From assembly GCA_025362825.1 (NCBI GenBank), contig JANYFF010000333.1, positions 1 through 6,803 of the forward strand: a stretch of 6,803 nt of DNA, written 5' to 3'. The notes beneath the pieces are model-generated. The model was not told where the DNA came from and searched no databases. It saw nothing but the letters and a program-made list of their open reading frames with translations. Of the stretch, positions 1 to 6,690 are shown in pieces (position 1 is the first letter of the stretch; the number at the start of each line of letters is the position of its first letter). The translations under genes and the position numbers were made by a program. Source of the stretch: Polaromonas sp. (GTDB lineage: Bacteria > Pseudomonadota > Gammaproteobacteria > Burkholderiales > Burkholderiaceae_C).

Positions 1-182
1 CAATTGAGTGCAGGCGCCGCAAAACTCTCCATCATAGACCGTGGCACTGTTTCCAGCACAATATGGGCATCCCGCGCCCTCCTGTTGTATGGGTTGCCGT
101 CGGGTCCATCGCCCTCATTTCATTCCGTTTTTCACAGCCCCCACGTCCCTTGACCGTGCCATCCGCCAGCCCGAGCTACCCC

Positions 183-1379
183 ATGACCGCCACCGAGCGG
201 CGCGCCAGCGCCTCCCTGGCCTCGATTTTTGCCCTGCGCATGCTGGGCCTTTTCCTCGTATTGCCGGTTTTTGCGCTGGAAGCGGCCCGCTATCCAGGCG
301 GCGATGATCCTGCCCGCGTTGGCTTGGCAATGGGTATTTATGGCCTGACGCAGGGCATGCTGCAAATTCCCTTTGGCATCGCATCCGACTGGTGGGGCCG
401 CAAGCCGGTGATGATCGCTGGCCTGCTGATGTTTGCACTCGGCAGCTTTGTCGCCGCCTGGGCGCCTGACCTGAACTGGCTGATCGCCGGCCGCTCACTG
501 CAGGGCGCGGGCGCGATTTCGGCCGCCGTGACGGCGATGCTGGCAGACCTGACCCGTGACGAAGTTCGCACCAAGGCCATGGCGCTGGTTGGTGGCAGCA
601 TTGCGCTGATGTTCGCCTTGTCGCTGGTGCTGGCGCCGCTGCTGGCCAGCTATATCGGCCTGAACGGCCTGTTTGCGCTGACCGGCTCACTCGCGCTGGT
701 CGCCATTGCCGCCGTCATGTACTGGGTGCCGCCCGAGCCGCTGGTGCATGTTGACCGGCCGCGCGGCAGCATCGCTGAAGTGTTGAAGAATGTTGCCCTG
801 TTGCGGCTGGACTTTGGTGTGTTTGTGCTGCACGCGGTGCAGCTGGCAATGTGGGTGGCGATTCCCGCCTTGCTGGTGACCGCAGGGCTCGACAAGGCAT
901 TGCACTGGCAGGTGTACCTGCCGGCCGTGCTGGCGTCTTTTGTGATCATGGGTCTGACGCTTTTCCCGCTTGAAAAAAGGGGTTACCTGCGTGCCGTCTT
1001 CCTGGCGGCCATAGCACTGATTTTTCTTGTCCAACTGGGCCTGTTGTGGTCAGCCGGGCTGGCGGCGCCTGGTCTGGGCTGGTTGGGCGTTTTGCTGTTC
1101 CTGTTTTTTTGCGGTTTCAATGTGCTGGAGGCCAGCCAGCCCAGCCTGGCTTCGCGGGTGGCACCGGCGCATGCCCGGGGCGCGGCGCTGGGGGTGTACA
1201 ACACCCTGCAGTCGCTGGGTTTTTTTGCCGGCGGGGCCATGGGCGGCTGGATCATGAAGACGCATGGCGCATACGGACTTTTTACGGTCTGCGGCGGTCT
1301 GATGCTGCTGTGGCTGCTGGTCGCCTGGCCCATGAAAGCGTCCAGCAGGACTGCGCCCCTGCAGCCAGTTAAACTGTGA
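183..1379 (+). CDS. MFS transporter, YajR-like (DHA1-type drug:H+ antiporter family)
   Basis: This is a 398-residue inner-membrane protein with about 12 hydrophobic segments. Seen: the loop after the second segment carries MFS motif A (GIASDWWGRKP, residues 65-75, with D69, G72, R73 and K74). Motif B follows (R104-xx-QG-x-G, residues 104-110). A late LEASQPSLASRVAP block and a GVYNTLQSLGFFAGGAMGGW block lie at about 315-356. The N-terminal ERRASASLASIFALRMLGLF and these blocks match my memory of E. coli YajR, but the chain ends soon after the last membrane segment. It therefore lacks the C-terminal cytoplasmic YAM domain of YajR. The substrate is unknown; proton-driven export of a small molecule is the family expectation. 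I chose the ATG at 183 because it opens the conserved N-terminus; the in-frame ATG at 63 would add 40 unconserved-looking residues. A weak GAG lies 7 bases upstream. The gene ends 31 bp before ssb and may be co-transcribed with it. Confidence 0.88.
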   Translation: MTATERRASASLASIFALRMLGLFLVLPVFALEAARYPGGDDPARVGLAMGIYGLTQGMLQIPFGIASDWWGRKPVMIAGLLMFALGSFVAAWAPDLNWLIAGRSLQGAGAISAAVTAMLADLTRDEVRTKAMALVGGSIALMFALSLVLAPLLASYIGLNGLFALTGSLALVAIAAVMYWVPPEPLVHVDRPRGSIAEVLKNVALLRLDFGVFVLHAVQLAMWVAIPALLVTAGLDKALHWQVYLPAVLASFVIMGLTLFPLEKRGYLRAVFLAAIALIFLVQLGLLWSAGLAAPGLGWLGVLLFLFFCGFNVLEASQPSLASRVAPAHARGAALGVYNTLQSLGFFAGGAMGGWIMKTHGAYGLFTVCGGLMLLWLLVAWPMKASSRTAPLQPVKL

Positions 1380-1410
1380 AGAACACGCCCTAAAGATCAG
1401 GAGAAACCGC

Positions 1411-1911
1411 ATGGCCTCAGTTAACAAAGTCATCATCGTCGGCAACCTTGGCCGTGACCCGGAAACCCGGTCGTTTCCCAATGGCGACCAGGTCGCCAAC
1501 GTCACCATTGCCACGACCGACCGCTACAAGGACAAGACCAGCGGCGAGATGAAGGAAATCACCGAATGGCACCGCGTCAGCTTTTTTGGCCGTTTGGCAG
1601 AAATTGCCGGCCAGTACCTGCGCAAGGGCTCGCAGGTCTATGTTGAAGGCTCGCTGCGTACCCGCAAGTGGACCGACAAGGACGGCATTGAAAAATACAG
1701 CACCGAAATCCGGGCGGATTCGATGCAGATGCTGGGTAGCCGCCAGGGTATGGGCGGCGGTTCTGGTGGCGGCGATGAAGGTGGCGGCTACGAAGCGCCA
1801 CGTAGTGCGCCGGCCGCACGGCCTGCCGCAGCGCCACGCCAGGCACCAGCATCAACTCCAGCCAAGGCGGCCAGCGGGTTTGATGACATGGACGACGACA
1901 TTCCGTTTTAG
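1411..1911 (+). CDS. ssb: Single-stranded DNA-binding protein SSB
   Basis: This 166-residue protein coats single-stranded DNA during replication, recombination and repair, normally as a homotetramer, and recruits partner enzymes through its C-terminal tip. Seen: an OB-fold N-terminal domain (about 1-110) opening MASVNKVIIVGNLGRDPE, with TEWHRVSFFGRLAEIA at 51-66 and LRTRKWTDKDG at 82-92. W53 and W87 correspond to the E. coli DNA-stacking W54 and W88, and F59/F60 to the F60 region. The E. coli W40 position is a tyrosine here (Y39). A Gly-rich then Ala/Pro-rich disordered linker (about 112-154) leads to the acidic tip DDMDDDIPF, the canonical partner-binding peptide. The length is close to the usual 165-180. 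A strong ribosome-binding site, AGGAG at 1399-1403, sits 7 bases before the ATG and fixes the start. The gene follows the MFS gene by 31 bp and is closed by a terminator. Confidence 0.98.
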   Translation: MASVNKVIIVGNLGRDPETRSFPNGDQVANVTIATTDRYKDKTSGEMKEITEWHRVSFFGRLAEIAGQYLRKGSQVYVEGSLRTRKWTDKDGIEKYSTEIRADSMQMLGSRQGMGGGSGGGDEGGGYEAPRSAPAARPAAAPRQAPASTPAKAASGFDDMDDDIPF

Positions 1912-1933
1912 GTCGCCTTGCATCAACCTCACC

Positions 1934-1960
1934 AAAAACCCCGCTTCGTGCGGATTTTTT
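1934..1960 (+). terminator. Rho-independent terminator after ssb
   Basis: Seen: a perfect 4-bp GC stem, CCGC (1941-1944) and GCGG (1950-1953), encloses a TTCGT loop. An A-run (1934-1938) precedes it and six Ts (1955-1960) follow it after one A. The A and T runs could lengthen the stem and could let it work in either direction. It begins 22 bp after the ssb stop, so it most likely ends ssb (or MFS-ssb) transcription and separates it from the outer-membrane protein gene. Confidence 0.75.
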
Positions 1961-2101
1961 GTTGCAGAACGCCTCCTACCAGTTTTGTACGCATTTGCTT
2001 ACAGCGGAGAGGCTTGAAAAACGCTGCCCGTCGGTAGCATTGACGCATTGCCTTGCGCGTTCCCTTAAGCATCTGGCGCGAGTCGCAAACCCCACACAAC
2101 C

Positions 2102-3544
2102 ATGAGCCGGAAAATGAAAAGAAAACGCCCGACCCCTTCTCTTTCGTCCATTTTTTGCGCCACCGCATTCATGGCCTGCAGCTTCGCCACGGTGCCTGCC
2201 CATGCTATTGGCGGCACCGAGCCCCTGGTGGACATCCTCAACGCACCGGGCAGCGCCGGCCTGGGGTTTGCCACCCGCATCGAAGCCTCGCCCTACGTTG
2301 GCGGCGGCACGCGTTATGACCTGCTGCCGTTGTATCTCTATGAAGGTGAAAGGCTTTTTCTGCACGCCAACCGCGTAGGTATCAAGCTGATCAACCAGGG
2401 TGACCGCATCAAGGAAGGCTTTGGTCAACGACTGGATCTGTTTGTCGAGCAGCGCCTTGAAGGCCACCCGATTGGCGACAAGCTGCCGGCCAGTCTGGCG
2501 GGCATGGCGCCACGGGATTCAGGCATAGACCTTGGTCTGTCGTACAAATACCGCGAGCCCTGGGGTACCCTGCAGGCTGAGCTGGTGCACGATGTAGGCA
2601 GCACCAGCAAGGGCACCGAGGCACGTTTTGGCTACAGCTACGACTGGCGCTCGGGCGCGTTTTTATTGCGACCGACGCTGAGCGTGTCTTATCGTGATGC
2701 CAACCTCAATAATTACTACTACGGCGTCACGCCGGGTGAAGCCGCCGCTACGCGTCCGGCCTACATGCCCGGTTCCGGGTCCAATACGCAGATCGGCCTT
2801 TATGGCTCTTACGACCTCTCGACGCGCTGGCGGCTGTTGGGTGGCCTGTCAGCTACCTACCTGGGTGCCGGCATCAAGAACAGCCCCATCGTGCAGCGGC
2901 GTGTGCTGCCAGCCGTTTATGTTGGCGCGGTGTATGACTTTGGCGGCCATAAACGCGAATGGGCGGAAGAAAACACACCGACCTACTTCAAGGCTTTGTA
3001 TGGCCGGGCTTCTGAGCCGGGCTGCCACCTCGCCAGGATCATCACCGCGCGCTGTGCTTCGCTGGACAATACCAACCCGACCAGCATTGCCGGCATTCAG
3101 GTCGGCAAGCCCTTCATCAACCAGCTCAATGGTTGGCCGCTGGACTTTGCCGGTTATGTCGGCGTGACGCAGCACAACGACCGCGGCCTGCAGCCCAACG
3201 GCGCGCAGCTGGACCTGTTCATGAAGGCCATCTACACCGGCTTTCCGTGGAGCGACCGGGTCAAGACCCGGCTGGGCCTTGGCGTAGGTGTATCGATGGC
3301 GCAGCGCGTGCCCTATACCGAGGTCAGCAGCCAGGCCGGCAAGACCACTTCAAAACTCCTGAACTACATGGACCCGACCATAGACATCAGCCTGGGCGAC
3401 CTGATTGGCTCACGTGCGCTAAAAGAAACCTACTTTGGTTTTGGCGTGTCGCACCGTTCGGGCATTTTTGGTGCCTCACGCCTGCTGGGCAATGTCAACG
3501 GCGGCTCGAACTACATCTACACCTACCTCGAAACGGCGCTGTAA
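2102..3544 (+). CDS. MipA/OmpV-family outer-membrane protein with an extra C-terminal domain
   Basis: This is a 480-residue exported protein. Seen: a signal peptide with basic start MSRKMKRKR, a hydrophobic core at about 14-31 and a likely signal peptidase I site after A35 (VPAHA before IGG). No good lipobox surrounds C26. Residues about 37-281 match the MipA/OmpV barrel pattern: GFATRIEASPYVGGGTRYDLLP at 55-76, YYYGVTPGEAAATRPAYMPGSG at 205-226, and a LLGGLSATYLGAGIKNSPIV block with VYVGAVYDFG near 245-281. Usual family members are about 250-280 residues, so the remaining 200 residues are additional. That part has a cysteine pair (C308, C318), VGKPFINQLNGWPLDFAGYVG at 334-354, alternating beta-strand-like stretches, SHRSGIFG at 450-457, and an aromatic end, NYIYTYLETAL. 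MipA in E. coli is a scaffold for murein enzymes and OmpV-type proteins can be porins; the role here is unknown. No clear ribosome-binding site precedes the ATG at 2102, and the ATG at 2114 is an alternative that keeps the signal peptide. The gene converges on lysR. Confidence 0.85.
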   Translation: MSRKMKRKRPTPSLSSIFCATAFMACSFATVPAHAIGGTEPLVDILNAPGSAGLGFATRIEASPYVGGGTRYDLLPLYLYEGERLFLHANRVGIKLINQGDRIKEGFGQRLDLFVEQRLEGHPIGDKLPASLAGMAPRDSGIDLGLSYKYREPWGTLQAELVHDVGSTSKGTEARFGYSYDWRSGAFLLRPTLSVSYRDANLNNYYYGVTPGEAAATRPAYMPGSGSNTQIGLYGSYDLSTRWRLLGGLSATYLGAGIKNSPIVQRRVLPAVYVGAVYDFGGHKREWAEENTPTYFKALYGRASEPGCHLARIITARCASLDNTNPTSIAGIQVGKPFINQLNGWPLDFAGYVGVTQHNDRGLQPNGAQLDLFMKAIYTGFPWSDRVKTRLGLGVGVSMAQRVPYTEVSSQAGKTTSKLLNYMDPTIDISLGDLIGSRALKETYFGFGVSHRSGIFGASRLLGNVNGGSNYIYTYLETAL

Positions 3545-3589
3545 ACGCAGGCGATGCCAGGCCCGCTCTGCAGGCGGCGCACCCTGAAT

Positions 3590-3643
3590 GCTATAAATTC
3601 AATAGCTATATATGACCAAAATACCGGGGCTCGCGGCCTGCTT
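3590..3643 (+). repeat. Dispersed intergenic repeat, copy 1 (mipA-like/lysR intergenic)
   Basis: Seen: this segment aligns with 6684-6736 in the same orientation, with 44 of 54 columns identical and one gap. It starts with a small dyad, GCTAT (3590-3594) and ATAGC (3602-3606), and contains an invariant 15-base block, GGGGCTCGCGGCCTG, at 3626-3640. Weaker similarity (an A-run, CGTT, GGCCGA) continues to about 3680, so the full element may be about 90 bp and reach the lysR stop codon at 3683. It fills most of the gap between the two convergent genes. From memory, GCTAT...ATAGC-type repeats are frequent in Comamonadaceae intergenic regions. No protein is encoded, and the copies could be a non-autonomous mobile element or a REP-like sequence. 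Confidence 0.8.
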
Positions 3644-3646
3644 GAT

Positions 3647-3673
3647 GCTGAAAAACACGACTTTCAGCGTTTT
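3647..3673 (+). terminator. Possible terminator hairpin between convergent genes
   Basis: Seen: a perfect 7-bp inverted repeat, GCTGAAA (3647-3653) and TTTCAGC (3662-3668), has an 8-base loop and is followed by GTTTT. It lies in the distal part of repeat copy 1, about 100 bp after the stop of the outer-membrane protein gene and 15 bp from the lysR stop. The T-run is short on the + strand and absent on the - strand side, so if it terminates anything, it is more likely the + strand transcript. Confidence 0.45.
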
Positions 3674-3682
3674 GGGCCGACT

Positions 3683-4600
3683 TCAGGCTTCCGGCGCGGC
3701 CTGGTCGTAGCCCGAGAACAATTCAGCCAGTGTCTTGCGCAGCCACATATTGCCGACATCGGCATTGAAGCGCTCATGCCAGTGCTGCTTGACCTTGTAG
3801 TTGGGCAAGGGCACGGGCGGCTCCAGCAGCTGGACTTGCTCCTGCGAAGCCAGAGCCTTGCCCAGCAGCCTGGGAACGGTGACCAGCAGCTCGGTCTGCG
3901 CCACGATGCGCGCCAGCCCCAGAAAACTCGACACCCGCAGCACGATGCGGCGTTCTATCTTGTGCCTGGCCAGCACCTTGTCAACAATCGAATGTCCGGT
4001 GCCCGAGGTGCTGACCACGATATGGCCTTCGCCCGAGAACGCTGCCCGGTCAAGCGTGGCCCGAATGCGCGGGTGTTGGCTCGACGCCAGGCAGACGAAG
4101 TCCTGTTCAAACAGCGCCTGCTGGTAAAAGCCCGCCTCCAGGTCGGGCGTGAAGCCGACTGCCAGGTCCATGTCACCCGACTCCAGCCTGCGCCTGCTGT
4201 CGGGCCCTATCGTGTCGGCATCCAGTACCACGCCGGGCGCGGTTTGCTGCAGGTGGTTGATCAGCCGCGGCAGCATCACGATTTCGCCGATGTCTGTCAT
4301 GCAGATGCGAAATTCGCGCTGCGCATCGGCCGGCACAAAGGCTTGGTGCGTGCCGCGCGCCTTGGCGATGCGCGCCAGAGCCTCTGACAGGTCGGGGTAG
4401 ATGCTCTGCGCCCTGGGCGTTGGCTCCATGCCTTGCGAGGTGCGGGTAAACAGCGGGTCGTCGAAGTGACGGCGCAGCTTGGCCAGGGCGATGCTGGCAC
4501 TGGCCTGCTCCATGCCCAGGTGCTGGGCCGCACGCGAGACGCTTTGGGTCTTGTAAACCTCGACAAAGACGCCGAGCCAGTCGAGATCGAGTTTGGCCAT
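3683..4600 (-). CDS. LysR-type transcriptional regulator, NahR/NodD-like subgroup
   Basis: This 305-residue cytoplasmic DNA-binding regulator probably controls the divergent mobA. Seen: an N-terminal winged helix-turn-helix with the LysR pattern at about 6-63 (FVEVYKTQSVSRAAQHLGMEQASASIALAKLRRHFDDPLF in pieces, then a TPRA motif at 61-64). An effector-binding region follows from about 95, beginning FRICMTDIGEIVMLPRLINHL. The C-terminal HWHERFNADVGNMWLR block (273-288) and the DIGE segment resemble the NahR/NodD/LinR-like subgroup, which responds to aromatic or flavonoid ligands. The length matches the family norm of about 300. It is transcribed away from mobA with 107 bp between start codons, the classic arrangement for a LysR activator and its target. 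3-Hydroxybenzoate is a reasonable inducer guess but is not shown by the sequence. No Shine-Dalgarno sequence precedes the ATG at 4600. The 3' end abuts repeat copy 1. Confidence 0.93.
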   Translation of the reverse strand: MAKLDLDWLGVFVEVYKTQSVSRAAQHLGMEQASASIALAKLRRHFDDPLFTRTSQGMEPTPRAQSIYPDLSEALARIAKARGTHQAFVPADAQREFRICMTDIGEIVMLPRLINHLQQTAPGVVLDADTIGPDSRRRLESGDMDLAVGFTPDLEAGFYQQALFEQDFVCLASSQHPRIRATLDRAAFSGEGHIVVSTSGTGHSIVDKVLARHKIERRIVLRVSSFLGLARIVAQTELLVTVPRLLGKALASQEQVQLLEPPVPLPNYKVKQHWHERFNADVGNMWLRKTLAELFSGYDQAAPEA

Positions 4601-4608
4601 GCATCAGT

Positions 4609-4639
4609 ATATAAAAATGATATGCAAGGTATTTTATAT
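4609..4639. promoter_or_regulatory. Inverted repeat, candidate LysR-regulator operator
   Basis: Seen: a perfect 8-bp inverted repeat, ATATAAAA (4609-4616) and TTTTATAT (4632-4639), with a 15-base spacer centred on 4624. It lies in an AT-rich patch that contrasts with the GC-rich surroundings. Its centre is about 57 bp before the inferred mobA start of transcription and it lies 9-39 bp before the lysR start codon. LysR regulators usually bind a site near -65 to -55 of the activated promoter and repress their own gene from it, so the placement fits. No clean T-N11-A palindrome is centred on the same point, and AT-rich dyads arise by chance, so the exact binding site is uncertain. Confidence 0.4.
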
Positions 4640-4645
4640 TTGGCT

Positions 4646-4674
4646 TTGACGAAATAGTCTAGGCCTGCGACAGT
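4646..4674 (+). promoter_or_regulatory. Candidate sigma-70 promoter of mobA, weak -10
   Basis: Seen: a good -35 hexamer, TTGACG (4646-4651), followed 17 bp later by GACAGT (4669-4674), which matches the -10 consensus at only three of six positions. A strong -35 with a degenerate -10 is compatible with a promoter that needs an activator, here presumably the divergent LysR regulator. Transcription would start near 4681, leaving a leader of about 27 bases before the mobA ATG. Confidence 0.35.
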
Positions 4675-4707
4675 CTGCACACTCCCAAAACAAGAGACAC
4701 GACACAC

Positions 4708-6690
4708 ATGCAATTTCATCTCAACGGATTTCGAACCGGCGACCCCGGGCTTCTGGATGCGGCTGGGCCGGTTTTGGAAGCGTCTGCGCGAGACGCCCTG
4801 CCTCTTGAAGCCGATGTGCTGATCGTGGGCTGCGGCCCGGCCGGCCTGACGCTGGCCGCGCAGCTGGCGGCTTTTCCGGACATCCGCACGGTGATCGTGG
4901 AGCAAAAACCTGGCCCCCTGCAGCTGGGCCAGGCCGATGGCGTTGCCTGCCGCACGATGGAGATGTTCGAGGCCTTTGGTTTTGCCGAACGGGTGCTGAA
5001 GGAGGCCTATTGGGTCAACGAGACCACTTTCTGGAAACCCGACGACAGCAGTGGTGGCGACCGCGGCCATATTGTGCGCAGCGGCCGCGTGCAGGACGTT
5101 GAAGATGGCCTGTCGCACATGCCGCATGTCATTCTGAACCAGGCGCGTGTGCATGATTTCTACCTTGAGACCATGCAGCGATCAGCCGCGCGCCTGGTGC
5201 CGCATTACAGCCGCCGCCTGGAGCGCCTGGAGCGTGCACCGGATGCTGTATCCGACGATCAATCAAGCCACCCCGTCACAGCCCGCTTTGAGCGGCAGAA
5301 AGCTGGACAAGGCGGACAAGGCGGACAAGGTGGACAAGGTGGACAAGGCGAACATGAGGGCCAGGTTGAAACCATACGCGCCCGCTACGTCGTGGGTTGC
5401 GATGGTGCGCGCAGCGCCGTGCGTCAGTCCATCGGCCTGGCGCTGAAGGGCGACTCTGCCAACCATGCCTGGGGCGTGATGGACGTGCTGGTCGTCACCG
5501 ATTTCCCTGACATCCGCTTCAAGGCGCTAATCCAGTCTGCCGATGAGGGCAGCATCGTGATTATTCCGCGCGAGGGCGGTTATCTGGTTCGCCTCTACGT
5601 AGAGCTCGACAAACTCGCGGTGAACGAGCGCGTGGCAGCTCGCAACATCACGCTTGAACAGCTGATCGCCGCTGCCCAGCGCATCTTCCACCCCTACATG
5701 CTTGACGTGAAAGAAGTGGCCTGGTGGTCCGTCTATGAAATCGGCCAGCGCCTGTGCGACCGCTTTGACGACCTCCAGCCCGGGGAGGTAGACACCCGCT
5801 TGCCGCGCATCTTCATCGCCGGCGATGCCTGCCACACCCACAGCCCGAAAGCCGGGCAGGGCATGAACGTCTCCATGCAGGACGCCTTTAACCTGGGCTG
5901 GAAGCTGGCAGCGGTGCTGCAGGGGCGCAGCCCGCCCAGCCTGCTGCACAGCTATTCCGCAGAGCGCGAGGCGGTAGCCAGGGAGCTGATCGACTTTGAC
6001 CGCGAGTGGGCCGCGATGTTGAGCGATCCACTGACGAAGGCCGGTGGTGATGTGCAGCGTTACTTTGTGCAGCATGGCCGCTACACGGCGGGCACCGCCA
6101 CACGCTACCTGCAGTCGCTGCTTACGGGGTCATCCACCCACCAGCACTTGGCCAAGGGGCTGATGATTGGCACCCGCTTTCATTCCACGCCGGTTGTCCG
6201 AATCGGCGACGGCAAACAGATGCAGCTGGGCCAGACGCTGGCTGCGGATGGTCGCTGGCGCCTGCTGGCTTTTGCGGGCCAGGGTGATCGCGCAGAGGCC
6301 GCATCGCCTATCGGCAAGCTGTGCAGCTATCTCGGTGAATCGCCGCAATCTCCGCTCAGGCGCTACACCCCGCCGGGTGCGAACGTGGACGCCGTCTTCG
6401 ATCTGCGGGCCGTTTTTCAGCAGAGCCACCATCAGCTGACGGTTACCGACATGCCCGAACTGCTGTTTCCGCCCAAAGGCGGCTACGGGCTGCGCGACTA
6501 TGAAAAAGCGTTTTGCGCGCTGGAGGACGCGGCTCAGGACATCTACGCCCTGCGCGGCATAGACCGCGAGCATGGCTGCCTGGTGGTGGTGCGCCCCGAC
6601 CAGTACATCGCACACATCCTGCCGCTTGGCGACCACGAGGCGCTTGCCGCGTTCTTTGGCAGCTTCATGCTGGAAACCCAGTCGCTATAA
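4708..6690 (+). CDS. mobA: 3-hydroxybenzoate 4-monooxygenase (FAD-dependent aromatic hydroxylase)
   Basis: This 660-residue group A flavoprotein hydroxylase is expected to convert 3-hydroxybenzoate to protocatechuate with NADPH and O2. Seen: the FAD-binding GCGPAG at 41-46 (GxGxxG), the DG motif CDGARSAVR at 231-239, and the GD motif GDACHTHSPKAGQGMN at 372-387. A C-terminal thioredoxin-like domain, as in phenol hydroxylase, follows from about 490. The opening MQFHLNGFR and blocks such as LNQARVHD (143-150), WWSVYEIGQR (339-348) and VVVRPDQY (626-633) match my memory of Comamonas testosteroni MobA (about 639 residues, crystal structure known). By that alignment the active-site residues D77, H140, K272 and Y297 are retained. 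The closely related phenol 2-monooxygenases are the alternative. An unusual Gly-Gln-Gly repeat at 200-214 accounts for part of the extra length. A weak AAGAGA lies about 10 bases before the ATG. The last codons and stop lie inside repeat copy 2. Regulation by the divergent LysR gene is likely. Confidence 0.9.
   Translation: MQFHLNGFRTGDPGLLDAAGPVLEASARDALPLEADVLIVGCGPAGLTLAAQLAAFPDIRTVIVEQKPGPLQLGQADGVACRTMEMFEAFGFAERVLKEAYWVNETTFWKPDDSSGGDRGHIVRSGRVQDVEDGLSHMPHVILNQARVHDFYLETMQRSAARLVPHYSRRLERLERAPDAVSDDQSSHPVTARFERQKAGQGGQGGQGGQGGQGEHEGQVETIRARYVVGCDGARSAVRQSIGLALKGDSANHAWGVMDVLVVTDFPDIRFKALIQSADEGSIVIIPREGGYLVRLYVELDKLAVNERVAARNITLEQLIAAAQRIFHPYMLDVKEVAWWSVYEIGQRLCDRFDDLQPGEVDTRLPRIFIAGDACHTHSPKAGQGMNVSMQDAFNLGWKLAAVLQGRSPPSLLHSYSAEREAVARELIDFDREWAAMLSDPLTKAGGDVQRYFVQHGRYTAGTATRYLQSLLTGSSTHQHLAKGLMIGTRFHSTPVVRIGDGKQMQLGQTLAADGRWRLLAFAGQGDRAEAASPIGKLCSYLGESPQSPLRRYTPPGANVDAVFDLRAVFQQSHHQLTVTDMPELLFPPKGGYGLRDYEKAFCALEDAAQDIYALRGIDREHGCLVVVRPDQYIAHILPLGDHEALAAFFGSFMLETQSL
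5305..5349 (+). repeat. 9-bp tandem repeat (5 copies) inside mobA
   Basis: Seen: five contiguous copies of GGACAAGG(C/T), with last bases C, C, T, T, C. They are in frame and encode Gly-Gln-Gly five times (residues 200-214). The only differences are synonymous third-position changes. The unit length is a multiple of three, so gain or loss of copies would not shift the frame. It sits between a poorly conserved stretch (about 176-198) and the strand leading into the DG motif, which suggests a surface loop. Confidence 0.95.

Noticed and set aside
1..35. Possible start of a divergent minus-strand gene (ATG at 35 reading to the window edge), perhaps uvrA, which often lies opposite this MFS-ssb pair in Burkholderiales.
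   Set aside because: Only about 11 codons are visible, they do not resemble the conserved UvrA N-terminus, and there is no ribosome-binding site. The idea rests on expected gene order alone.
36..182. LexA (SOS) box upstream of the MFS gene or of a divergent uvrA.
   Set aside because: The CTGT occurrences at 47-50 and 82-85 lack ACAG at the required eight-base spacing.
63..182. A 40-residue N-terminal extension of the MFS transporter starting at the ATG at 63.
   Set aside because: The family-like sequence begins at MTATERRAS (183); the extension is Pro-rich and unlike known N-termini. I cannot exclude it outright.
115..690. A 191-codon minus-strand frame opposite the MFS gene.
   Set aside because: It is the antisense shadow of a gene with clear MFS motifs; its composition is rich in Arg/Pro/Ser, as expected from reverse reading of GC-rich code.
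2014..2068. Promoter of the MipA/OmpV-like gene (TTGAAA 2014-2019 with TAGCAT 2035-2040, or TTGACG 2040-2045 with CCTTAA).
   Set aside because: The first pair has only 15-bp spacing and the second a very poor -10, so neither is convincing enough to annotate.
2162..2185. Lipoprotein signal (C26) in the MipA/OmpV-like protein.
   Set aside because: The residues before C26 (AFMA) do not fit a lipobox, and a good signal peptidase I site (AHA) follows after A35.
3590..3680. A CRISPR array, tRNA or att site in the repeat region.
   Set aside because: There are only two copies in the window, 3 kb apart, no spacer periodicity, no cloverleaf, and no integrase nearby.
3554..4387. A 277-codon open frame on the + strand opposite lysR.
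   Set aside because: It lies antisense to a clear LysR-family gene, has no recognisable domain, and starts inside the intergenic repeat region. GC-rich codon bias readily creates such frames.
4297..5154. A 285-codon minus-strand frame spanning the lysR start, the intergenic region and the mobA N-terminus.
   Set aside because: It overlaps two well-supported genes and the control region, and its translation is low-complexity with no family features.
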